Below, piece by piece: positions 23,421 to 33,667 of a DNA stretch of 64,000 bases. Every line of letters starts with the position of its first letter. Positions within the stretch are counted from its first letter, which is position 1. A program made the position numbers and the translations under genes. The notes under the pieces were generated by a model, which searched no databases, was not told the origin of the DNA, and saw only the letters and a list, made by a program, of their open reading frames with translations. The DNA lies in contig JAUIRK010001002.1 of the NCBI GenBank assembly GCA_030549495.1, positions 62,001 to 126,000 of the forward strand, read 5' to 3'. Origin of the DNA: Nectonema munidae. Taxonomy: Eukaryota > Nematomorpha > Nectonematoida > Nectonematidae.

Positions 23421-24338
23421 TGAAGATGCTGAGAAACTAAAGTTTATATATGACGAATTTTTTCAAGATAAAAATGTCCTTGAGTTTCTGAAAAAGTAGC
23501 TGTTTTTATTGCAAAGTACAAGAAAGTTGATATCACGAACAACATTTTTGAAGAAATAAATTTTACGCGAATAAATAATAATAGTAATTTGTTTTCAATT
23601 AAAATCTCATTGACCAATAAAGTTTATGTCGCATTACTTTTAAACATATTTTTTTTTCTATTTTTTTTATGTACTCTGTCTGCGTTCGTATTAAGCTTAT
23701 TTTTTTGCATTTTAAAAACTAGCATATTTTAACTTTGTGTGGTTTTTTTTAACTACCATTAAAAATAATAAGCAATGTTTAAAAAGTTAAGAAGAAATTT
23801 TGATGAAAAAATAAAAAATTTCATAAATTATAATTAATAAAATTATTTGTAATTTTATATTTATATTTTTTTTTGATTTGAAGTGAGGAAAAAAATGAAA
23901 AGTTTGCAGAAAATGAGGTTAACATTGTTTGGTGTATGAAGAAAAACGGGTTTGTTAATTTTTGGCATTGAAGCGAAATGGCATAAAATCGAGGTAGAAT
24001 AAAGGCGAGGTCAGACAATCTTTTTTGCCACTTTTTGTAATTTTGTTTTAAAAAATATTTTTTAAGAATATTTTTAACAAATATTTTGTTTTTTAAATAC
24101 AATACTAAAAAGAAAATTAAATAAAAAAAAAATAAGACATATTTTTTGATGTGATGTGTGTGTTTTTCAAACAAAAACTTAAAAAAAAAATAAAATTGAT
24201 TTTTGCTCATCTCTCTGCTGCGCTCCAACACATAGTAGTGCTTGCCCGTCTTAGGGGGTGCTTTCAACATTTGGAAACCACTCTTAGACTAATACATCAT
24301 ACATCTATGCTTTCACGTGTTTAGGCGTAACAATAGTT

Positions 24339-24403
24339 GCTGCAAGTGAGTATGATGAATAAATAGCCCTAATGTCTGAATAACCCTAATGTCCGCCAAC
24401 CCA
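24339..24403. mobile_element. Right terminus of the Mutator-like element
   Basis: Reversed it begins GGTTGGCGGACATTAGGGTT and continues ATTCAGACATTAGGGC, TCATCATACTCACTTGCAGC. The first 18 bases match the ends of the 15133-19078 element except at two or three positions. A full left partner upstream of the transposase was not found; only the truncated form at 21486 resembles it. Confidence 0.7.
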
Positions 24404-25035
24404 TAAAATATACCTAATATTTAAACATAATACGTTGAAAAAAGAATTTTTTTTTAAAAATTGAGGGGTCTTACAAAATTTTTAATTTATCAAATTTTCG
24501 ATTTTAATATGTAATATTATACTGATTACGAAAATGTATTATTATTTTAAGTTTGAATTTGTTAAAATACTTTTTTTGACTCTGAACTTGATAAAATGAC
24601 AAAATTTCCAAATTTGACCTCAAATTTTTTTTTATAAGTCATTCGATTCATTTCAAACAAATTGTATATTTGGAATCAGCGTACCAAACCATATAAGAAT
24701 AGGTTTTTAAAATTTTAAAATTTCGATTTTTCAGGCCTTTCAAACGGTCTCAAAATAATGACTTCACATATATTCAACAAATATACAATTTTTTTTAGAT
24801 TTCTTTTATCATTCTGAATAACAATATTAACTTTATTTTACCATAAATATTTTGGTTCAAATTTTTTTTATATATATTTGTCTTGCCAGACCTACTTAAA
24901 CTCACATACACACACACAGATACATCATTTGAATAATGTGAGATTCATTAAAATATTAATAATATATTTGAAGAAATATTTTTTTCAGTATGAAGATTAA
25001 AGAGTTTAAGAGACTCTTCTCTGTTATGTAATGAT
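24404..25035. other. Non-coding, AT-rich
   Basis: No gene or repeat boundary recognised, only T-rich runs and a short CA repeat at about 24908. Confidence 0.5.
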
Positions 25036-25170
25036 ATATTCTCATAACATGTACGGTTGAACGCGGGTAGACAACTTGAGTGTCATCTCCAACATGTATA
25101 CTGCGGTAATTCATCTCCAACCTGTATACTGCGGTAATTCATCTCCAACCTGTATACTGATATATTCCAA
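25036..25170. repeat. Minisatellite copy, ~28-bp unit
   Basis: It opens with CATGTACGGTTGAACGCGGG and TAGACAACTTG, then has three copies of a unit containing CATCTCCAACCTGTATACTG. The opening block also precedes the copy at 59719, so both are parts of one family. Confidence 0.85.
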
Positions 25171-25209
25171 GTTGAAATGTCAATAATATAAATAAAAATA
25201 CACATAGAC

Positions 25210-26740
25210 GATCGTTTGCCTTCGGAACGAGGAAACATGGGGACACTATGGGGGAGGGGGGACGAGTCGCCTTTTCCAGTACGCCCATCTGAACCAGTTT
25301 TGGGAGAATCTCTCTGGCGATAAATTTGCGTTGTTCGGCCGGCGGGGCCGAGAACCTTGAGAAAGCATGGAAGGGAGCGTTGGAGATGAGCCGTGGTGAA
25401 GGATGTCCCTAGAGGCTTGATGCCTTAGGTCTTCTGGCGCCCTAAACAAGGGTGCTGATGCTGAGAATGAGGCCCCCAGGCTAAGGCTACCCAGTCTGGC
25501 CTAGGTTGAGAAGGATGATAGTTGTTTGCATGAAGCAATGTCCAGGATCGACTGGATCTGGTCCTCCACCGGATCCGGGCAAGGGTTGTCCTCCGGATCG
25601 AAAGACATGACGTGGAAAAAGATCCTTTTCCAAAACCGGGGCGGGAATAGGTCCCGGTTACCCTCGTAAATGTCTAGCAAAGCTCCCGGATGAGCTGGGA
25701 CGAAGAAGCTTCTGTCCCCAATCCAGACGGTGATAGACCCGTCTGATTGGAAGCCAAAAGAGGGTTCTTTCGCAGGGTCTGTGGGAGTAGGTAACAAGAC
25801 GTCGAGTGGAGGCGGGACCTGTTGTTCTCCTGGGAGGACCAACACTGGCTGGCCTTCCTCTACTCGAATGTGGGTCTGGACCAGCGCGGGTGGATGGGCC
25901 ACACCACTGCTGCCCGGAGAGGGGGAACCTCCGAGGGCAAGGACCTTGCCAACTGAGGTTGGCCTTCCGTGATAAAGGACTGGACCAGTCGCTGAGAGGG
26001 AGGCGTCATGGGAGTGCTCACTGGGAAACTCAGATGATGAAGGAAACCCCCTTCTGGCACCCGGAAGGAAGGAACGACAGAAGGAGATGCTTCTGCTTCG
26101 GACCCTGGTTGCTCTGGACTTCCGATTCCGGAGTCTTATGCGACCCGTCCCCCAATGTGGGGACGGGGATAAGTCTGTATTAGGCAAGTCGGCCGGCTCA
26201 GAACCCGCAGATGACGTGGAGTCGGGGATCCTGGGCGAACTTGGCGTCGTGAGGGGGGATATCCCCCCAAAATGTACTGAGGGCTCTTCTGATGGTGATG
26301 AATAACAAATAGGATGCCTAGGGCGCCCCACCAAGGCAAATTAACTGAGCCTGGCTGGGCCGAGAGAGGAGGAGGCGATACCAGTCTGACCGGCCTGCCT
26401 CCCCTAGGGGGTGATGATCCGCTAGGAGGACCGTAACCAAACAGGAATTCCGGTTAATTTTTCCCCACCGCGACGGCGGTGGGGACTATGGATCCCCCAT
26501 GCAATAGATATAAGGACTATCGGCAGCTCAAAAGGCGCCAGCCCCATTAAGTCCTGTGCTCCCCATTGGCTGTGTTAACTGGACGATACTACCAGTTAAC
26601 GCCCTCTCGTTAGCACCAAGGGGTATCCTTGCGCAGCCAATGGCGAAGGAGGGTATCCTTCCCATGGATCTGCAACTACTTAAGGAGCAGCCACACCACT
26701 TTTTCATTTGTTTTTCTCAGTATCTCCTTTTCTCGTATAC
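25210..26740 (-). mobile_element. GC-rich fossil of an LTR-type retroelement
   Basis: This ~1.5-kb block is strikingly GC-rich against AT-rich flanks. On the minus strand it has a proline/serine-rich frame (25501-26334, 277 aa) with a motif like FGFQSDGSITVWIGDRSFFV, not recognised, and at its 3' side a segment with REILPKLVQMGVLEKATR and VSPCFLVPKAND. The latter resembles the N-terminal edge of reverse transcriptases of Ty3/gypsy or related LTR-type elements. The part from about 26340 to 26740 could be leader or terminal repeat. It is broken and truncated, keeping only the 5' part. Age cannot be judged without a second copy; the sharp composition suggests a rather recent arrival. Confidence 0.55.
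26464..26485. other. Perfect GC-rich hairpin
   Basis: CCCCACCGC and GCGGTGGGG flank a GACG loop, a 9-bp perfect stem. It lies in the presumed leader of the GC-rich retroelement fossil. Function unknown. Confidence 0.7.
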
Positions 26741-26744
26741 TTTG

Positions 26745-27950
26745 ATAATTGTTTAATGATTTTGTGTTTTTAGACTTAAATAATTTTATAAAAAGTGATT
26801 AAATGACCATTTTTGTATACTATGATTCTTTACAATATGTAAAAAACACAAGTTCTACCAAATCACCCCATAAGGTCCTTAAACCTTAAACGTTGGCTTT
26901 TGCTGTTTATAAAAACTTAAAAATACCAAATAAACTCTCATTCTTTATGCCTCCTATTATTTTGAAATTATTCTGAGAACAGACGGCTCGATTTTAAAAT
27001 AGTGAAAATTGCTTTATTTGTTTGTTTTGTCTCCGTTCTCTCTTATGTTAATTATGTAGCAAATTTTTCAATTTTGAGTAAAAAAGGTGCAGCAGGTGTA
27101 TTTTCATTGACAAGGCATCTACCGCTTATGTCAAACTATGAACAAATGTATTAAGAAATCGAATCCATAGGCTTCTCTGCTTAGTTCATCATCTCAACCA
27201 ACCTGTCATGCCACCCATAGAGTATGCTGTAGTGTAGGGGATACGTCAAATTAGTTTTCAAAAAACTAAAGTTATGTTGTAAAAATTTTTTAGTGTTTGT
27301 TCTGATAGACTTTCTTTTCAAGTTATTATAAAAAGCAAATCATTGCAAAATGTTAAAAGTTATTTTACTTTTTGTAGCTTGCATCAATTTAGCTTTTAAA
27401 CTATTTTTGAATGATGCTGAGAAAAATGAAATAATGCAATCTTAATTTATTGTTTGCACAATTATAACTTCATTTTATACCCTTGCCCCTGAATCAAACA
27501 CATTTTTTCATATAAACATCGCAGGGTGTCTAGTAGACTCTTTGCCTTTAGACTACATTTACTCATATAAAACTATCCAACCTTCAGTTATTTGTTTTCT
27601 CTATGAATCAAATATCCTTTCATCAATTCCTGTAATGTGCCTGGTAGACAACTTCATTTTCAAATGAAAAGCCTATTCCACCCCCTCCCCCAACAATTTT
27701 GGATTTTTTAAAACTAGTGTATAATCTGCAAATTTAATTAAAATATTTTCGCTGGAAGTATAAATTCACCAAATTTGTAAAAAAATATAAAGTAGTTTTA
27801 TAAATTTAGGACTTTAGGTATGCGTTGAATACACTCTATTTTAAAGGATTGCTTGAATATTTGGTCTCCGGTGGTATTTCCATACCACTAATTTTGAAAA
27901 TTGCAACAAAAAAATTTCGCCCCCAATAATTTCAAGGATGTGCGCTCTTT
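26745..27950. repeat. Dispersed repeat family, copy 2
   Basis: Landmarks in order: TTTAGACTTAAATAATTTTA, ATGCCTCCTATTATTTTGAA, GTGAAAATTGCTTTAT, a SINE (27080-27245), GCAGGGTGTCTAGTAGACTC, and a hAT-like end GGATGTGCGC at about 27935. All but the first recur in copy 1 (7085-8932), and the first three in copy 3 (30835-31657). No coding potential. Confidence 0.8.
27080..27245 (-). repeat. tRNA-derived SINE, family A copy 2
   Basis: The most diverged of three copies. The order (head near 27240, B-box-like GGATTCGATTTCTT on the minus strand) is the same as at 7503 and 31500. Confidence 0.6.
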
Positions 27951-28488
27951 CCAATCTTCAACTCTATAAAAAAAAAACCTCCATGTACAACGACGCGCTT
28001 GAACAAATTACCAAAATACCTATTAAACAATAGGAAAACTTAAAAAAAAACACTCTAAAAGTACTACACTACCGCACTCACACAGGCTATTCATTTAATC
28101 AATTCTTTCTTTTGTTTTTTAAGAGGTGATTATCTTTTTTTCCAAAACATCCTTGTTTAACTTCCATAAATAATATATTTTTCATTTTGTTATACAAAGT
28201 GAAGGGAAGCATCTCGAATTAATGTTTTTTACAACATATTCTAAAATCTAAAATAGACTTTGGAATGAAAAAACTAAACCAATTTTTGTCCAAGTATTTT
28301 ACCTTTTTAGCTTAATTTATTCTTCTATATTATTCGCTGAGACTGTTAACAGAGGGAATAAAATAAAAATAAAATATTTATTAAAATTTTTTGGAAATAG
28401 GTGAATTTATAAATAGATAAAACTGAGCGATAAGTTGTATATTATTAATTAGATCGTTGTAGGTGAAAAAAAAGTTAAATCAATATTT
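27951..28488. other. Non-coding flank of the LRAT-domain gene
   Basis: AT-rich, no repeats recognised. It lies downstream of the minus-strand gene; AATAAA-like signals (on the minus strand, TTTATT at 28378) are present but too common here to prove a poly(A) site. Confidence 0.4.
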
Positions 28489-29376
28489 TCAAGCAACAAA
28501 AAAGAAATCGTAGGAAATTTCAGGTTCCTTAAAAAAGCTCTGAATACTTTGAAATAATTTTCCTGTTTTTTGATGGCAAGAAATGCCTGCTTTGATGCGC
28601 TCAATGATTTTTTGTCGAAAAGAGTCACATTGTAGAGACCAACCTTTGCCATAACGCCACAACGTTACAAAGTGCTCACAATTTAAATCGATCAAATGGT
28701 AAGGAACTTGAGTGCCGATAAAATGTCTTGCGTTTTTTAAAATTTTTTCTATTGGTAGAGGCTTTAATTTGTACACATTTCCAAATTCTGACATATTATT
28801 AACTCGGCATGGAGACGATTTGGCCACAAATGCGATATTTTCGCGAAAGACATATCCAGTTGTGCCGAAAATCCCATTATAAAAGATAGCAAAACTTGGA
28901 GATGATGAGCTAGATGAGACTGAAGGATTAAGTGTGGAAAAAAGGTTATTAGTGCTCACGTTATTATAATTAATGTCTGAGCCGTCTTCTTGACTTACAT
29001 GAATCACGTGGCATTGATCTTCATAAAGCGCAAAATGATGGTAATTTCCACGTTTGAACTCAATCATGTCTCCAGGCTGAGCTTTTTTGACAACTTCTTT
29101 CCAATCACAAAACTCATCCAATTTACTATCACGATTTTCAAAAGCTAGGTCACCATTATGAGAATTGGTTTCAGCTTTTTTAACAACCTCTTTCCAATAA
29201 CAAAATTCATCCAATTTATTATCACGATTTTCAAAAGCTAAATCACCATTATGAGAATTGGTTTCATTAATAACATCATATTCATCATCTTCTATGTTTT
29301 TGTGAGAAAAATTTGAAAGTGTTAAATCTTCAAAATTATCTGAAGAAATAGATCTAATGAGTTTATCCTCATTCAT
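28489..29376 (-). CDS. LRAT/PLAAT-domain acyltransferase-like protein
   Basis: An intact, apparently intronless 295-aa frame. Residues 100-237 form an LRAT-type domain of the NlpC/P60 fold: QPGDMIEFKRG, then YHHFALYE with the likely catalytic His114, a second His at 126 (CHVIHV), and LIDLNCEHFVTLWRYG with the nucleophile Cys233 in the family signature NCEHFV. This family (PLAAT/HRASLS, LRAT) transfers acyl groups from phospholipids or cleaves them. There is no signal peptide. Residues 253-295 are the C-terminal part, without the clear membrane anchor of vertebrate PLAATs. Residues 38-68 and 69-99 are a near-identical tandem duplication (31 aa, 93 bp). A serine-rich insert (about 151-161) lies between the His and Cys blocks. 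The first Met gives the acidic leader; no later Met precedes the domain start. It is the only likely host gene in the window. Confidence 0.85.
   Translation of the reverse strand: MNEDKLIRSISSDNFEDLTLSNFSHKNIEDDEYDVINETNSHNGDLAFENRDNKLDEFCYWKEVVKKAETNSHNGDLAFENRDSKLDEFCDWKEVVKKAQPGDMIEFKRGNYHHFALYEDQCHVIHVSQEDGSDINYNNVSTNNLFSTLNPSVSSSSSSPSFAIFYNGIFGTTGYVFRENIAFVAKSSPCRVNNMSEFGNVYKLKPLPIEKILKNARHFIGTQVPYHLIDLNCEHFVTLWRYGKGWSLQCDSFRQKIIERIKAGISCHQKTGKLFQSIQSFFKEPEISYDFFFVA
29079..29264 (-). repeat. 93-bp in-frame tandem duplication inside the LRAT gene
   Basis: Two units each encode a segment with NSHNGDLAFENRD and FC-WKEVVKKA. They differ at only a few bases, so the duplication is recent relative to the gene. 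The second copy leads directly into the catalytic domain. Confidence 0.9.
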
Positions 29377-29989
29377 ATCTTTATATTTATGATTATAGAT
29401 TCTAGAAATAGAACATAAAAGATTAAAAATATGAAAAACGTAAAAGAAAAAAGGCTGCTTTTAATTCTTTTTCTTTTGGCATATTCATGAATTCTTTCAT
29501 ACTTACTGATAGTAGTTGTATAAAACATGTAGCATTTCGCAGCTAAAAAAGCTCCCTGGCTCCTTCAACTTCTTTTTTTATTATCAATTTATAAAAAAAA
29601 TTAGTGTAGCTATACTACCTATATAATGAATATTAGGATTTTTAATTTTACCAGATATATTTATAGATTATATATAATATAGTCAAGCTTTTATTAAGCG
29701 ACTACTCAAGGAAAGACTTAATCATGGTCGCATATGACAGGTGGTCGTCTAAAACAGGGTGAAAGAAAAGCATTTAAATATTATGAAGAAAATAAAATGA
29801 TTAACTGTATAAAATTCGATATACTACAAACAAAAAGATAATAAATATATATTTATGGATTAATACAATTCTTGAAAAAATAAAAAAATTTTATTTAAAT
29901 TTTGAAAAAATCTGTTATTTTGTTTTGTTCAAAAACTTTAGCTGACAATTTATCAAGCTCGTAACTTGTTTTTATCATATTGTCTAGAG
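29377..29989. other. Upstream of the LRAT gene; possible Tigger/mariner-type end
   Basis: No gene. AGTCAAGCTTTTATTAAGCG at 29681, followed by GGTCGTCTAAAACAGGGT-like sequence, resembles a pogo/Tigger-type terminus, but no partner was found. A promoter for the LRAT gene would lie here; no defined element can be claimed. Confidence 0.4.
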
Positions 29990-30348
29990 CAGCGTTTTTC
30001 AAACGGTGGGTCCCGACCCTTCAGTGAGTCGCGTGAAAAATAAAGTGGGTCGTGACAAAAAGAAAGGAAATCAAGAGAGAGCAAAGTGAAGAAAACCAAA
30101 AAGTATTAATATTTTATTCATACAAATAAATGAAACAATGTGGAGAAGGAATCAAGAGAGAGCAAAGTGAAGAAAATCAAAAAGTATTAATATTTTATTC
30201 ATACAAATAAATGAAACAATGTGAAGATCATAAAAAAATACCTATATAAATTGTCGGTGCTGAATAAATGAACCTAGTGATCAGAGTTTGTCTTTTTACA
30301 CATAGCTTCTTGCTATGGGTCGCAGTAAAAAAAGTTTGAAAAACGCAG
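29990..30348. mobile_element. hAT MITE with exact 8-bp target duplication
   Basis: The left end CAGCGTTTTTCAAACGG and the right end, reversed, CTGCGTTTTTCAAAC are inverted repeats. GTCTAGAG stands on both sides (29982-29989 and 30349-30356). An 81-bp internal duplication (TCAAGAGAGAGCAAAGTGAA at 30071 and 30152) is present. Length 359 bp, non-coding. The GGGTCCCGACCC subterminal sequence is common in Charlie-type hATs. Confidence 0.92.
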
Positions 30349-30356
30349 GTCTAGAG

Positions 30357-30834
30357 GGTGCATGGTCAAAACGGCCCAAAACCAAAACCTCCCAAAACAA
30401 AAAAAGCCTAAACTTTCTTTGTATCCATATAAAAGTAATCAAACCCAAAAACAAAAACTTATCTATTCCTGAGTTTTTTCCAAAACTTACTCAAAATTAT
30501 ATGTTATAAGTTGAAAATAATAAATACAATTTTTGAACCAATAAACCTTACTATAGAAATAAAAAGTGTTTCCAATAGTATTTTAGGAAGTCATTTCTAT
30601 AAAGAAACCCTGGGAAAAATTGAATATTTTTTTCTCTACAAAAACTGGGATCAAATTCACTCTGAAATAAATAGTGATCACATCTCAAGAAACTTTGGTT
30701 GTTGGTAAGTATTTAAAGCGTTTATAGTCAATTCGGCCTCGGGACAGTTGGACTTCAAGACAATTCGCTTCATTATTTTTTTAAACCAAATTCTTTTGAG
30801 GCCGAATTTTCCTGAGGTCCAATAGACCTGTTCC
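30357..30834. other. Non-coding
   Basis: Two short open frames (about 64 aa each) show no recognisable motif. GGCCTCGGGACAG at 30737 and the mirrored GAGGCCGAA at 30797 hint at a short unclassified element, without clear ends. Confidence 0.35.
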
Positions 30835-31657
30835 ATTTCAACTTATTAATGAAATTTTTATTTTACTAGCTATTGGGGAATGAATATTTTGACTAGCTAT
30901 CACTATTCAGTTTAAAAGCAAAAATACTCTATTTCGATTGTTAAATTGTGTAAATAACACTGTACATAATTAATTAAATCATTTTTTAAGAAAATTTGAT
31001 TATTATAATAAAAATATAATATCGAAACAAAATGTACTTGATCTATTTATGACAGCTGTCAGAATTTTATTTGTAGAAAGAAATAGTGAAAAAAAACGCA
31101 ATGATTTTCTTGTTGTCGTATACTATGATTTTTATGATTTATGTTAGTATAAATAGTTTTTTTATGTTCTTAGACTTAAATAATTTTATGAAAAGTGATT
31201 AAACTACCATTTTTTGTATACTGTGATTCCTTACAAAATGTAAAAAATACAAACGTTACCAAATCACCCTATAAGGGTTAGCTACTTCAACGTTGGCTTT
31301 TGCTGCTTATAAAAACTTGAAAATATCAAATAAAGTGCCGATAAACAATCTCATTTTTTATGCCTCCTATTATTTTGAAATTCTGAGAACAGACAGTTTC
31401 ATTTTAAAATAGTGAAAATTGCTTTATTAGTTTATTTTGTCTCCTTTCTCTCTTATGTTAATTATGTAACAAATTTTTCAATTTTGAGTAAAAGGTAAGG
31501 TAGTCGTGGGTGTGTTTTCATTGACAAGGCACTGATGCACCGCTTATGTCAAACTATGAACAAATTCGTATCGATGAGGAATCGAACCCAGAAGCTTCCG
31601 TGCTGACTCCATCATCTCAAAAAACCTGCCATGCCACCATTAGACTATGCTGTATGG
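30835..31657. repeat. Dispersed repeat family, copy 3, with SINE
   Basis: It matches copies 1 and 2 in order (ACTAGCTATTGGGGAATGAA, TTTAGACTTAAATAATTTTA, ATGCCTCCTATTATTTTGAA) and ends in the SINE. It is cut at 31657 by the hAT at 31658. Confidence 0.8.
31500..31655 (-). repeat. tRNA-derived SINE, family A copy 3 (best preserved)
   Basis: On the minus strand from about 31653: ATAGTCTAATGGTGGCATGG (A box TAGTCTAATGGTGG) and, about 50 bp on, CTGGGTTCGATTCCTC (B box GGTTCGATTCC). A non-tRNA body follows. The Pol III promoter boxes are nearly canonical, so this copy defines the family. Confidence 0.75.
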
Positions 31658-33487
31658 CAGGGTTCGGGAACCTATGGCTCGCGAGCCGACATGGCTCTTT
31701 TGATGACTGCATCTGGCTCTCAGATAAATCAGGTGGCCTTCAGGAAAAAGGGAGGTATCACGATATGCATATCAACAGAAAGAAGGCTTGTAAAGAGCTA
31801 CTGACCAGAGTGCAAGCTAGTCAGCAGCAACTCCGTGTATGGACCGGACAAGGTGACTTTAGTTCGGCTAGCTTTTTTAATTTGCTGGTTCGTTAAGAAT
31901 TGTGAGGAACGGAAAGCCATTTACAGATGGCGAATATGTCAAATCATTCATTCCTGATGTGATATTACGCTGGTAGATTACGATGGTTTGGTCATGTCGA
32001 AAGGATGTCCGAAGGGAACGTTGTAAAGAAGATAAAAGATGAATTGATTGATCGAAAGATGAAGAGAGGAAGAAGAAAGCATGGAATGAAGTGATTCACC
32101 ACGATATGAAAAAAAGAAAGCTTGTGCGAAGTGATGCTAAAGAAAGAATGAAATGGCGTAGTTGTTGCAGGAAACTGGTTGACCCCGACTCTTTGGGAAC
32201 AATAACCAGGCCTAGAAGGCAAAATAGATGATGATGATGATCATTCTTGATGTGGCCAATGAACTTTTTGACGACTTCTCGGATAAAGACAATAAAATCA
32301 AAAGAATAAAAGAAATGCCTGTCAGCAAAGACTATCATACCATTATGATGTCAAATCAAGTGGAGGAACAACAAGTGAAGGACATAAATGCAGCGAAATA
32401 TTTTTCTCTTGCTTTGGATGAATCAACAGATGTTAGTCATTTATCCCAGTTCAGTATTGTTGCACGTTTCGTTACAGGTGACACGCTGCGTTAGGAAAGT
32501 CTTGCCGTTTTGCCACAGAAAGTGACAACGAATGGTGAGGATTTATTCAAGTCTTTCATGGAGTTCGCTAAAGAAAAAAATCTTCCCATGGATAAACTTA
32601 TTTCTGTGTGTACTGACGGTGCTCCGTGCATGGTGGGAAAAACGGAGGATTTGTAGCGCTTCCGAGAACAGAGCCATTCTAAGTTTTCATTGCATTCTAC
32701 ATCAGGAGGCATTTTGTGCGCAAATGTGTAAAAAGCAGCTTGGTAAGGTGATGTCGCTGATCATTTGGGTTTGAACTTTATTGTTGCTCGAGCTTTAAAT
32801 AATCGCAGTAAGCATTGCGGGATGAAGTTGGCAATAATTATCCCGGACTGGTTTTGCACAGCAATGAGCGTTGGCTGTCAAGAGGGAAGGTGCTTAGCCG
32901 TTTTGCGGCTTGCCTGAGTTAAATCCGATTTTTTCTTCGAATGAAAGACGCCGAACAATCCGAGCTATCGGACAATGAGTGGCTCCACAAGTTTTTTCAT
33001 CTGATGGACATGACTGAACATCAAACTCAATGTCAAAATGCAAGACGTTAGAAATACAGTGTTATCCCTTCAACAATCAATTTTTTCATTTGAAAAGAAG
33101 CTAGAAATCTTTAAAGTAGATATTGAAACAGGTCGTTTACTGCACTTTGAAAAACGAAGAGAATTTAAAGACGCGTGCATGGCAAATAACTCCGCTGAAC
33201 ATTTTAATCTCCAGAAGCTAACCGGCTTCATATCTAATCTCCTCTAGTCATTCAAAGCAAGCTTTGGGGAATTTCGTGAGCACGCTAGTCTTTTTATGTT
33301 CATCATTCATCCACAAGCGTGTGCTGTAGAGAAAGTCAATCTGAGTTTCACCCCGGTGTTCCTATTAAAGATAGAAGTTGCTGACCTAAAGGCCTCAGAT
33401 ATGTGGGTGAACAAGTTCAAATCACTGAATGAAGATTTGGAAATACTTGCACGGATCCAAGCAGAGCTGGCAAGCAAACACAAATGA
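31658..33487 (+). mobile_element. GTF2IRD2-like hAT element, decayed, with LINE insert
   Basis: The left end CAGGGTTCGGGAACCTATGG with GGCTCGCGAGCC and ATGGCTCTTTTGAT is the classic terminus of this Charlie-type hAT. Plus-strand coding pieces: KPFTDGEYVKSFIPDV, then after the LINE insert ANELFDDFSDKDNKIKR and IKEMPVS; FSLALDESTDVSHLSQFSI; DKLISVCTDGAPCMVG; LFEFEKKLEIFKVDIE-like; KLTGFISNLL; and the terminal VADLKASDMWVNKFKSL, NEDLEILARIQAELASKHK. This is the order in GTF2I repeat domain-containing protein 2-type hATs. Many stops and frame changes are present. The C-terminal helices are cut short and the right terminus is missing. Confidence 0.85.
31962..32240 (+). mobile_element. RTE-type LINE 3' end, 14-bp target duplication
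   Basis: It encodes LRWFGHVERMSEGNVVKK and DRKMKRGRRKH, the last coding segment of RTE/BovB-like LINEs, and ends with a (GAT)n tail at 32228-32240, as RTEs do. TCATTC(C/T)TGATGTG is duplicated at 31948-31961 and 32241-32254. Removing the insert rejoins SFIPDV and ANELFDDF of the hAT protein. Only 279 bp inserted, a strong 5' truncation. Confidence 0.88.
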
Positions 33488-33667
33488 ACAGTAGGGTGTC
33501 CCAAAAAAGTGAAGTTTTTATTTTTGTTTTAGGCACATTTAAATCAATTCTCTGATCAATAATCAGAAATTGTGCCGAATATCATTTTTTTAACAAGAGT
33601 TTTCTCACACCTCAAACAAGCCAAAAAAATTAAAAAAAATATTTTTCACAAAAAACAAAATTTTCTG
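33488..33667. other. Short AT-rich spacer
   Basis: Follows the truncated hAT; nothing recognised. Confidence 0.4.

Noticed and set aside
23821-24270. 149-aa minus-strand frame rich in Phe, Lys, Tyr
   Set aside because: The composition is what AT-rich DNA gives by chance; no motif, no homologue in the window.
24268-24290. hAT-like right end (TTTGGAAACCACT)
   Set aside because: No partner end, no transposase and no target duplication nearby; kept only as a note.
25730-26305. Overlapping plus-strand frames (80, 125 and 72 aa)
   Set aside because: High GC content leaves few stops on either strand; the minus frame with neighbouring reverse transcriptase sequence is the better candidate.
30315-30708. 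Two 64-65-aa plus-strand frames
   Set aside because: The first starts inside the hAT MITE; neither shows a domain or codon signal.
31546-31896. 116-aa plus-strand frame
   Set aside because: It spans the SINE, the hAT terminus and hAT leader sequence, so it is not one gene.
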